A DNA stretch of 5,691 bases from Lentisphaerota bacterium. Its GTDB lineage: Bacteria; Verrucomicrobiota; Lentisphaeria; Oligosphaerales; Oligosphaeraceae. Each line of letters begins with the position of its first letter. Position 1 is the stretch's first letter. Of this stretch, positions 1-5,691 are shown in pieces. The DNA is taken from the NCBI GenBank assembly GCA_012800625.1, contig JAAZIY010000257.1, positions 1 to 5,691 of the forward strand, in the 5' to 3' direction. Below the pieces are notes generated by a model. It worked only from the letters and a program-made list of their open reading frames with translations, was not told the DNA's origin and did not search any database. The position numbers were made by a program, and so were the translations under genes.

Positions 1-3000
1 CGAACCTGGTCTATTCCTGCAAGGTGAAGCCGCAAAGCACTGACTGGGAACTGGGGCTGCTGGCCGGTTTTACCAAGCCGGAAGAACCGCACTATATCTT
101 CGGACTGAAAAATGAGGGCGAGCAGCTCCTGGTAAGGCTGCAGGAGCGACAAAGCGACGGCAAATACGTGAATGTAAGCCAGATGAGCGTGCCGGCTCCA
201 AAAGAGGATTTCGAACTATGCATGGATGCATCCGGAAACGAACGTATTCGCTTTATCTTGGACGGCAAACTGCTGGCCGTGGTGCACAGAGAAGGAGAGC
301 TGGCCGGCGGAGCCGGAGTCTGGCTGGGAAAATCAAGCCAGGCACAATTCTACAAAATGCAGCTCTCCAGGCATAGAGAACAGTTTTTGGAGCAGGAACA
401 GAAAAACCCGGTCTTCCAGGCGGACAGTTTTATGCGGCATTGGGCCTCGCCTGAGGGACAGTGGATAGCCGGGCCGCAGGAGGCCTACTGGCACAAGGGC
501 GATTTCTTTAGCGATTTCATGATCCGACTGCCGGCCAAGCCCGGTGCCGAATTGCATCTGGCCGTGCCGGAGAACGGCGTTCAGGGAAGTCTGCGCCTGA
601 AGGTGGAGGAGCAAGCCGTCAATATCAGTTTTCAAGAGCCTGGTGCCGAAGAATTTAGTGAATACGTCTTTGCTTTTCCAGAGGAGGAACGCGGCAAAAC
701 CGCCGCCAAGACTTTTGATTTTCACTGCGAGGGATACTTGTTCTGGCTGGTCTGGAATGGCGAGACGGTACTGGAAGGGCGCTTACCACAGCCCTTGAAA
801 AACTATGGCACAAGGGTGTATTGCAAAGGCTACGGCATAGCTGACCTGGCCAAGAGCAAGGTGACGCGCAGCATGGTTATAGACGAGTATTTCAATGAGT
901 CGCCGCATGCCTGGCTGGCCGCCGGCGGAGACTGGCAGATAATCAACCGCTTCCAGTGTACTCCGAGCTGGTCGCATATGATCGGTGAGGCGCCCGATGG
1001 GCTAGCATCCTTTTGGCGCAAACAGGTCTTTGAAGGAGATATGACCCTGGAATTCTATGCTGGCACTAGACACGAGTTCTATAGCCATGCCGGAAACCTG
1101 AACTGCACTATGATGGCTGCCGAAACCAGCCCTTCCAGCGGATACACCTTCACCTGCACCGAATGGGACCATAACCGCTCGCAAAACTGGTCGCGCTTCT
1201 ATCGTAACGGACAGGCTCTTGCCAGCAGCGAGGAGTACCTGGTGCCGCGCCTGCGCAAGGGACAAGTACGACGCGTGCTTAATCCGCTGCTTTCCGAAGG
1301 ACGCCCGGTGCACGGAGCCTGGTACTACATCAAAATCCGCAAAATCGGCAAGATGCTCGAGTTCTACTTCGATGATGAGAAAATATATTCCACCAGCGAT
1401 GAGGAGCCTTTGCAAAAAGGCCTAGTCGGTATCTGGACCTTTGTGCATAGCATGACCTTGGCGCAGATCAAGATCAGCTGTGAAAAGGCTAGCCCACGAG
1501 AACTGCCGCTGAAGATGCTGCCTCTGGACGCCGATATCCAGTGCAAAGCGCCGTCACCGTCACCGGCACCGCTTTCGGCCAGTCTGGGCGGCTTTCCGCT
1601 GGATCCGCTGCATGCTGCCTATTGGCGTAGTGAAGACCCGGTGGGGCATGCCAAACTCGAATACTTTTCGCACAACAGCGATGGCTTCCTGCTGCGCAAT
1701 CACATTGGGGGCGGCGACATGTTCGTCAAAAGCCTGCTGCCACCCCTGGCTTTGAACGAAGTAGCCGGCTGGTATTTTGAGGCCAAGCGCAGCGCGGCAG
1801 CTCAGTTCAACCTGAGCTATGTTATCGGCACGCTGGATGACAATAAGGCGATTTCGGTGAAAGAACGCTACTTCCATCATCTTAGCGGCAGCAGCTTCAG
1901 TGAAGAAGATTGGTTTATGAGCGGCAACAGCGAGCTACAGCCGCTGCCCGAGGTCACAGCTAGCCGCAAAGACTGGCAGCCGCTCTACGCCTGGATACCG
2001 TCCAGCCTGCGCCAGGGCGAAAACCTGAAGGAAAACCGCGCGGTCGCCTTGCATGGCTTCGGCATAGAACAACTGGACTTTCTGGCCAGCGGCATAGGCG
2101 GCAATGGGCCAGGACAGGCATACGCCTTGAAAAATTTGCAGCCGGTCTACTATGGCCTCCCGGAAATCAAGCTGTCCGAGGGAATGCGGCTGTATGCCAG
2201 ATACCCCTGGAACCAGCTCTTCTGGGGAAATGGAGGAGGAGCCGAGGAGCTGCGTGCTCAGCTGCTGGCCAAGCAGAAAACCGGCCTGAACCAGGTTTTT
2301 CTGCTCTTTAGACAAGGTCGGCGCAGTCTCATACAAAAGCTGCTCTGGCTGCATTTGCCCGAAACGGTTCCCTTTAGCCTGGCCTGGGATGCCGCGGTGC
2401 CCGAGGCGCTGCGCCTGAGCTGCGACAGCGATTACGTGGACCCGCGTTTCGCCAAAGCCAGCATTAAAGTGGGAGAGCTGCCCCTGGTGGCGGAAAAAAC
2501 CAGCCTGAGCGAGAGCCTGCTTTTTAGGCTGCCGCCTACCGAGCCGGTCATCATAGAGGCTTTCAGCAAAGGAGAACTTGAACTTAGCGTGGACCCAGGC
2601 AGCGGAGCGCAAACACGGGTTCTGAGCCTGGAGACACGTAGCCAAAATGGCCCGCCCGTATTGGTGCAATTGCAGGGATTTACCCAGTTTTTCAAAAACT
2701 ATGAAGTGGCATCTGAGCTGAAAGACGGCAGCGACAAGCAGTTCCTCAGCTTTGATAACTCGCTGCAGCGGCAGTTTCTGCAGGTCAGCAATAATGCCGG
2801 GCGCGGACGCTTGCTGAGCACACACAGCCTGGGCTTCTCGCTGGCTAAGTTTCCCGTGTTTCAGTTTCGCTATAGGGCCGAGGATATGTCGCATGTCAGC
2901 CTGCATTTCGTTAATGGCACGCATTATGCCATGGTTTCCGAGCAGGATGAGCCTTACGGAGTAGAAAAGGTGCGCTATGCCGAAAAGTTTATCCGTGACA

Positions 3001-4604
3001 ACCGCTGGCAGACCTGGACCGGCCTGGTAAGCGACGCCTTCGTGCGCCAGCCTTACTCGGCCAGCCGCTTCCTGCCCGGCACCATGCAAATACGCTCCAG
3101 TGCAGGACAAGACCAAACCGGACGATTCAGTAAAATCGGCCTGGATGACCTGGTCTTCGGTCCGGCGGTCAACAGTGCCGAACAGCTGCGCTGCACGCCG
3201 CAGTATGCGGATGCCGACGGCGTGGCAAAGGTGTTCTTCGCAGTGCTGGCCGGTGACCTGGCATATTGGCCACGCAACAGCGAAGAGCAGGGTCTCATTG
3301 CATGGCAGGAGACTGAGCATGGCAAGGAAATCCAGCCGGACTTGGGGAAGCTGCCCGACGGCGTGCATCATCTCCTGCTGAAGGCGCAGGATAGCCTGGG
3401 CGCGGAATCAGCTGTAACCGACCTGCCTTTCTTGCTGGACCGCAAACCCTTGCAGGTATCACACCGCTTCGTCGATAGCAAAGACCCGCTGCTCAACGGA
3501 GTGGAGCTGCAAGTGAGCCTGGACAATGCCGCCCTGTCGCCCTGGGCGATTGAGGACGCCGTTTTCCTGGTGGCAGGCAAGGAACGCAAACTGGACACCT
3601 GGAGCAACCGCTTCGCGCATCAGGCCGCACAGGACAGCCTGTACCTGAACTACCCCATGATACTGCGACCGGAGTTGAACCAGGCAGCCGACGGCGACGA
3701 GATCGAGCTGGCCATAGACAACATAGTTGACGGTGCCGGCAATGCCAGCGCGCGCTATAGTATCCCGGTGAAGATTGACTACAAGAGTGATAAGCAAGGT
3801 CCAAGCTGGGAACAGCTGATCATGCCTAAAACTGTGCTCTACTTCAATAACTGGGACGGGCGGCGCAGCGATACCCTGGCCTTCAAGGCCCTGCCGGCAC
3901 ATCGCAGCGGCGATGTACAGGTGTATAACAAAGCCGGGCAATCCCCCTGCCTGATTAATTACGCCTATAATAAGCGCAGCCAAATCAGCCGAGAAGTCAA
4001 ATGGCAGCCAGAACAGTTCCCATATCTGGCTTTCCGCCTGCGGCTCTCGGCAGTGCCCGAAAAAATGCTGCTGCACGTACTGCTTACTACAAGCGGTGAC
4101 GTGGTCTATACTATCTCTTTGACGCGTCCGCGCAAAAATGTGCTCGAGCTAAACCGCAAACAAGAGTTTGACTGGAAGCCGGGAACCTGGCAAAACTTCA
4201 ACTTCAATGTGCGCGAAATGTTCCTCGAAGCCGGCCTGACTGCCGAAGAGATGCAGAAAATCACCATTAAAAGCATCGATTTCAGACGCCTGCGGGTCGA
4301 GGGCAGAGAACAGCTCATGCTCGATGACTTCTTTGTCTATGGCCTGCCGGAGAAAGCTGATACTGTGGATGAGCTTAAATGGCATGCCTTCGATAAAAGC
4401 GGCCTGGCCGGACTGGAGCTAAATGCCTTTGACCAGAACGCAAAAGAACTCTGGCAGCAAAGCTACAAGGTCTCAGAGCCGCTGGACCTGCAGGCACTGC
4501 GCGCCAAAAGCACAGGTCTGACCTGGCTGAGCTGTGCAGCCAAGGACAAGGCCGGCAATCTCTCCATACCATTCTGGCTGCCGCTGGCCACCGAAAAACA
4601 ATAA
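1..4604 (+). CDS. Giant modular ConA-like / jelly-roll / Ig-like protein, 5'-truncated by window edge
   Basis: This is the C-terminal part of a very large protein of unknown function. The frame is open to the left edge. The GTG at 24 has no convincing Shine-Dalgarno sequence, and the codons before it continue a beta-strand pattern, so the true start is outside the window. Residues below count from that GTG. Residues 1-118 look like the end of a LamG/ConA-like domain ('FILDGKLLAVV', then 'GAGVWLG'). Residues 130-285 are a second, diverged module. Residues 286-487 are a fuller ConA-like domain, with 'SSGYTF', 'LEFYFDDEKIY' and 'GLVGIWTF'. A PSPSPAP linker lies at 510-516. Three jelly-roll-like units follow, ending near 694, 1047 ('GLDDLVFGP') and 1440 ('MLDDFFVYG'). 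Ig-like segments sit between and after them ('DGAGNAS' 1236-1242, 'AKDKAGN' 1506-1512). Such modules usually bind glycans or act as extracellular spacers, so a surface or secreted location is inferred; the signal peptide would be off-window. No catalytic motif, membrane helix, LPxTG or similar C-terminal anchor is visible. It is confidently coding; the function is not assigned. Confidence 0.92.
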   Translation, partial: NLVYSCKVKPQSTDWELGLLAGFTKPEEPHYIFGLKNEGEQLLVRLQERQSDGKYVNVSQMSVPAPKEDFELCMDASGNERIRFILDGKLLAVVHREGELAGGAGVWLGKSSQAQFYKMQLSRHREQFLEQEQKNPVFQADSFMRHWASPEGQWIAGPQEAYWHKGDFFSDFMIRLPAKPGAELHLAVPENGVQGSLRLKVEEQAVNISFQEPGAEEFSEYVFAFPEEERGKTAAKTFDFHCEGYLFWLVWNGETVLEGRLPQPLKNYGTRVYCKGYGIADLAKSKVTRSMVIDEYFNESPHAWLAAGGDWQIINRFQCTPSWSHMIGEAPDGLASFWRKQVFEGDMTLEFYAGTRHEFYSHAGNLNCTMMAAETSPSSGYTFTCTEWDHNRSQNWSRFYRNGQALASSEEYLVPRLRKGQVRRVLNPLLSEGRPVHGAWYYIKIRKIGKMLEFYFDDEKIYSTSDEEPLQKGLVGIWTFVHSMTLAQIKISCEKASPRELPLKMLPLDADIQCKAPSPSPAPLSASLGGFPLDPLHAAYWRSEDPVGHAKLEYFSHNSDGFLLRNHIGGGDMFVKSLLPPLALNEVAGWYFEAKRSAAAQFNLSYVIGTLDDNKAISVKERYFHHLSGSSFSEEDWFMSGNSELQPLPEVTASRKDWQPLYAWIPSSLRQGENLKENRAVALHGFGIEQLDFLASGIGGNGPGQAYALKNLQPVYYGLPEIKLSEGMRLYARYPWNQLFWGNGGGAEELRAQLLAKQKTGLNQVFLLFRQGRRSLIQKLLWLHLPETVPFSLAWDAAVPEALRLSCDSDYVDPRFAKASIKVGELPLVAEKTSLSESLLFRLPPTEPVIIEAFSKGELELSVDPGSGAQTRVLSLETRSQNGPPVLVQLQGFTQFFKNYEVASELKDGSDKQFLSFDNSLQRQFLQVSNNAGRGRLLSTHSLGFSLAKFPVFQFRYRAEDMSHVSLHFVNGTHYAMVSEQDEPYGVEKVRYAEKFIRDNRWQTWTGLVSDAFVRQPYSASRFLPGTMQIRSSAGQDQTGRFSKIGLDDLVFGPAVNSAEQLRCTPQYADADGVAKVFFAVLAGDLAYWPRNSEEQGLIAWQETEHGKEIQPDLGKLPDGVHHLLLKAQDSLGAESAVTDLPFLLDRKPLQVSHRFVDSKDPLLNGVELQVSLDNAALSPWAIEDAVFLVAGKERKLDTWSNRFAHQAAQDSLYLNYPMILRPELNQAADGDEIELAIDNIVDGAGNASARYSIPVKIDYKSDKQGPSWEQLIMPKTVLYFNNWDGRRSDTLAFKALPAHRSGDVQVYNKAGQSPCLINYAYNKRSQISREVKWQPEQFPYLAFRLRLSAVPEKMLLHVLLTTSGDVVYTISLTRPRKNVLELNRKQEFDWKPGTWQNFNFNVREMFLEAGLTAEEMQKITIKSIDFRRLRVEGREQLMLDDFFVYGLPEKADTVDELKWHAFDKSGLAGLELNAFDQNAKELWQQSYKVSEPLDLQALRAKSTGLTWLSCAAKDKAGNLSIPFWLPLATEKQ

Positions 4605-4636
4605 TGCCTCTTTTTGGACGAAGACGATTTTGTCGC

Positions 4637-4693
4637 CTTAGTGTGGTTTTGTGTGGTTTTGTGTGTCTTAGTGTGTCTTAGTGTGTCTTAGTG
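4637..4693. repeat. 10-bp phased GT-rich tandem repeat
   Basis: CTTA at 4637-4640 is followed by two copies of GTGTGGTTTT (4641-4660), three copies of GTGTGTCTTA (4661-4690) and a final GTGA (4691-4694, the last base outside the clear repeat). Every unit is exactly 10 bp, about one helical turn, and the array has two sequence variants arranged in blocks. It lies 32 bases after the stop codon of the giant gene, so it may be transcribed as its 3' untranslated end. The top strand is strongly G/T biased. The pattern recalls the short purine-rich tandem repeats common between genes in environmental bacterial genomes (from memory, not checked). No protein-binding role can be assigned. Confidence 0.85.
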
Positions 4694-4734
4694 ACCAAAA
4701 AGCCTTCGGTGCCGCATAAGCCGCTTGCCGTTAC

Positions 4735-4812
4735 AGAAAACCCAATGAAATGGCATGAAAAATACAAATTTCCTGCTGAAATTTCAATTTTTTCTTAAGA
4801 ATCTGTCTATTT
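4735..4812 (+). promoter_or_regulatory. AT-rich probable promoter region of the PPC-domain gene
   Basis: This stretch is markedly richer in A and T than the flanking coding DNA and lies 71-148 bases before the PPC start codon, where its promoter would be expected. It contains two perfect 10-bp palindromes, TGAAATTTCA (4777-4786) and TTCTTAAGAA (4792-4801). The best sigma-70-like pair I can find is poor: TTTCAA at 4782 and TCTATT at 4806, 18 bases apart. The promoter call therefore rests on composition and position, not on a clear -35/-10 match. Confidence 0.3.
4766..4794 (+). terminator. Possible weak intrinsic terminator or AT-rich hairpin
   Basis: AAATTTC (4766-4772) and GAAATTT (4778-4784) form a perfect 7-bp stem with a 5-base loop. 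A T-rich stretch, CAATTTTTTCTT, follows. The position fits the end of the giant gene's transcript. The stem has only one G-C pair, well below a typical intrinsic terminator, so it could equally be chance structure in AT-rich promoter DNA. No stronger terminator is visible between 4605 and 4882. Confidence 0.3.
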
Positions 4813-4832
4813 GGTGCCCCGAAGGGGCAACC
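4813..4832 (+). promoter_or_regulatory. GC-rich leader hairpin upstream of the PPC-domain gene
   Basis: GGTGCCCC (4813-4820) pairs with GGGGCAACC (4824-4832) around a GAA loop, giving eight base pairs with one bulged A. It lies 51 bases before the start codon at 4883. No run of T follows directly, so it does not look like a complete intrinsic terminator. If transcription starts in the AT-rich block just upstream, this hairpin would sit at or near the 5' end of the messenger, where it could stabilise the RNA or take part in regulation. It matches no riboswitch class I recognise. Confidence 0.35.
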
Positions 4833-4869
4833 TAAGAGCCTGCGAAGCCTGTTTTTACTTATTACTATC

Positions 4870-4873
4870 GGAG
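4870..4873 (+). promoter_or_regulatory. Ribosome binding site of the PPC-domain gene
   Basis: GGAG is followed by nine bases and the ATG at 4883. It decides the start: the same frame is open back to TTG/GTG codons at 4811 and 4814, but these lie within the GC-rich hairpin, have no ribosome binding site, and would add 24 residues that do not fit the PPC family. Confidence 0.7.
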
Positions 4874-4882
4874 CTGAAGTCG

Positions 4883-5308
4883 ATGTCCTTAGCTTTTCAT
4901 CAAATCGGGGAGACTTACTACTTGCGCCTGGACCCCGGCGCCGAAGTTGTAGACTGCCTACGCCAGTTTGCCGCCGCCCATGATATTGCCGCCGCCAGCT
5001 TTAGCGGCTTCGGTGCCGTCAAAGCGGTGACCCTGGGGTTTTTTCAGCCCGACAGCAAGCTTTATCAACAGCGCAAGTTCCAGGGAACTTTTGAGATCAC
5101 CTCGCTGCTGGGCAATGTCTCGCGTCTCGAGACACAGACATATGTGCACGCCCACGGAAATTTCTCCGGCGCGGATTTTCAGGTTTTTGGCGGACACCTG
5201 GTGGCCGCCACAGTCAGCGCCACCGTCGAGATATGCCTGCGCCAAGACCCTGGCGAGCTGAAGCGCCGCTTTGACGCAAAAATCGGCCTGAATATATACG
5301 ATTTTTAA
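4883..5308 (+). CDS. PPC domain (DUF296) protein, putative DNA-binding protein
   Basis: This complete 141-residue protein is a single PPC (plants and prokaryotes conserved, formerly DUF296) domain, the usual size for stand-alone bacterial members. The fold begins near residue 11 ('YYLRLDPGAEV'). It continues through 'ASFSGFGAV' (38-46) and 'GTFEITSLLGNVS' (68-80) to the hallmark 'VHAHGNFSGADFQVFGGHL' (88-106). The family's histidines are present as H89, H91 and H105; in characterised homologues such histidines can hold a metal. The ending 'RRFDAKIGLNIYDF' also fits the family. Members form trimers. Plant versions are fused to AT-hook motifs and bind DNA, but the role of the bacterial single-domain form is not well established, so 'DNA-binding' is by family only. 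There is no signal peptide or membrane segment, so it is cytoplasmic. The gene stands alone with its own leader, and its last 95 bases overlap the convergent zinc-ribbon gene. Confidence 0.95.
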   Translation: MSLAFHQIGETYYLRLDPGAEVVDCLRQFAAAHDIAAASFSGFGAVKAVTLGFFQPDSKLYQQRKFQGTFEITSLLGNVSRLETQTYVHAHGNFSGADFQVFGGHLVAATVSATVEICLRQDPGELKRRFDAKIGLNIYDF

Positions 5309-5660
5309 ACGCCCAGACCGGAAGACGCAATAGACTGTCACCGCCGGTAAACTTTGCGGTCAGCCCAAGCATGACATCCTGAGGGTCAAATTCAAGACGC
5401 GGCACGTGCGGCGGCGCAGCGCCCTTGGCGGCATTGGCCGTCGCAGCCTCCCTGCGCCGTTTGCGGATGTCGCGCTGGCGCTGCGCCTCGGAGAGCCTGA
5501 ACTTGATATCGGCTCTATTCCTCTTGCGAAAGGAATTGTTCTTGAGGCGATTCCGTGCCTTCTGGCAGTCGACAGAGCCGCAATACTTCTGCTTCTCCCT
5601 GTTGTTCGCGCGCGGGATGAAGTAATGATCACAACATGCGCATTTGACCGGTTTTGTCAT
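5214..5660 (-). CDS. Small zinc-ribbon, basic protein of unknown function
   Basis: This 148-residue protein opens with a likely zinc-binding site: C7-x2-C10 and C27-x4-C32, within 'CACCDHYFIPR' and 'QKYCGSVDCQKARN'. A strongly basic, probably helical region (about 34-75, rich in R and K) could contact nucleic acid. A short conserved-looking segment, 'FDPQDVMLGLTAKFTG', lies at 91-106. The layout of N-terminal Cys cluster, basic helix and 'GL-A-x-x-TG'-like tail matches a family of uncharacterised proteins that I recall as often lying near transposases and integrases; none is visible here. Residues after about 107 look unrelated to that pattern, and 118-148 are antisense to the PPC gene, so the true C-terminus may have been altered. 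The ATG at 5660 is supported by AAAGGAG three bases upstream. I judge it real because of the ordered cysteines and the ribosome binding site. Confidence 0.75.
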   Translation of the reverse strand: MTKPVKCACCDHYFIPRANNREKQKYCGSVDCQKARNRLKNNSFRKRNRADIKFRLSEAQRQRDIRKRRREAATANAAKGAAPPHVPRLEFDPQDVMLGLTAKFTGGDSLLRLPVWAFKNRIYSGRFLRQSGASARQGLGAGISRRWR

Positions 5661-5663
5661 TGG

Positions 5664-5670
5664 CTCCTTT
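5664..5670 (-). promoter_or_regulatory. Ribosome binding site of the zinc-ribbon gene
   Basis: On the minus strand AAAGGAG lies immediately before CCA and the ATG at 5660. The match is strong, but the spacing of three bases is shorter than the usual five to nine. It is the main evidence for this start codon. Confidence 0.65.
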
Positions 5671-5677
5671 ACGTCTT

Positions 5678-5689
5678 TTGATTAATCAA
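5678..5689. promoter_or_regulatory. 12-bp perfect palindrome, possible operator of the zinc-ribbon gene
   Basis: TTGATTAATCAA is a perfect 12-bp palindrome, 18 bases upstream of the zinc-ribbon start codon. A dimeric regulator bound here would overlap the start of its messenger or its promoter. Only 31 bases of upstream DNA are in the window, so neither the promoter nor a second half-site can be judged. The palindrome is AT-rich and could be chance. Confidence 0.3.
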
Positions 5690-5691
5690 TA

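Noticed and set aside
24..26. GTG as the true start of the giant gene
   Set aside because: No convincing ribosome binding site precedes it, the frame is open to the window edge, and the upstream codons continue the domain pattern.
1935..3371. 478-codon open frame on the minus strand
   Set aside because: It lies wholly antisense to the giant gene, whose beta-sandwich protein pattern is clear. The giant gene's codon choice rarely produces minus-strand stops in this frame, and the antisense product has no recognisable domain and an unnatural composition.
4637..4693. CRISPR array
   Set aside because: The units are 10 bp and directly adjacent, with no spacers, so this is a simple tandem repeat.
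4704..4714. CTTCGGTGCCG repeated at 5007-5017 inside the PPC gene
   Set aside because: An 11-base shared word rich in G and C is weak evidence in a window of this size; flanking bases do not extend the match meaningfully, and the second copy encodes a conserved part of the PPC domain.
4811..4882. Upstream TTG/GTG starts for the PPC-domain gene
   Set aside because: They lie in a GC-rich hairpin with no ribosome binding site, and the added residues do not fit the family. The ATG at 4883 has GGAG nine bases upstream.
4958..5341. 127-codon minus-strand frame
   Set aside because: It is antisense to the firmly identified PPC gene, has no domain signature, and is in a different frame from the zinc-ribbon gene.
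5309..5360. Terminator between the convergent genes
   Set aside because: Only a 5-bp ACCGC/GCGGT pairing with an 11-base loop and no T-run is visible, and the region lies within the zinc-ribbon frame.
5406..5681. 91-codon and 66-codon plus-strand frames
   Set aside because: They are antisense to the zinc-ribbon gene, whose ordered cysteines and ribosome binding site make it the better candidate. Their products lack recognisable motifs.

Overview
The window is a piece of bacterial chromosome with three genes. A very large modular protein gene runs rightward and is cut off by the left edge. A complete small PPC-domain (DUF296) gene also runs rightward. A small zinc-ribbon gene runs leftward and converges on the PPC gene. 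There is no tRNA, rRNA, CRISPR array or recognisable transposase.

Organism: the large protein is built of concanavalin-A-like, jelly-roll-like and Ig-like modules. The style, including the 'SSGYxF', 'FYxDD' and 'GLVGIW'-type signatures, resembles giant surface or secreted proteins of the Planctomycetota-Verrucomicrobiota-Lentisphaerota group. I favour Lentisphaerota, but this is an inference from memory of family style, not from a search. Coding GC is moderate to fairly high, and the intergenic DNA is clearly richer in AT.

Layout: 1-4604 holds the 3' part (about 1,533 codons) of the giant gene. 4605-4882 is a 278-base gap with a phased 10-bp GT-rich tandem repeat (4637-4693), an AT-rich block with a T-tailed hairpin (4766-4784), and a GC-rich hairpin (4813-4832) in the leader of the next gene. 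4883-5308 is the PPC-domain gene. 5214-5660 on the minus strand is the zinc-ribbon gene, whose last 31 codons lie antisense to the end of the PPC gene. 5661-5691 is its upstream region, with a Shine-Dalgarno sequence and a 12-bp perfect palindrome.

Nothing shows that the three genes work together. The giant gene and the PPC gene are separated by an apparent terminator/promoter region, and the zinc-ribbon gene is on the other strand. No clearly new multi-gene system is visible. The points most worth a second look are the repeated module architecture of the giant protein, the 10-bp phased repeat, and the 95-bp convergent overlap.
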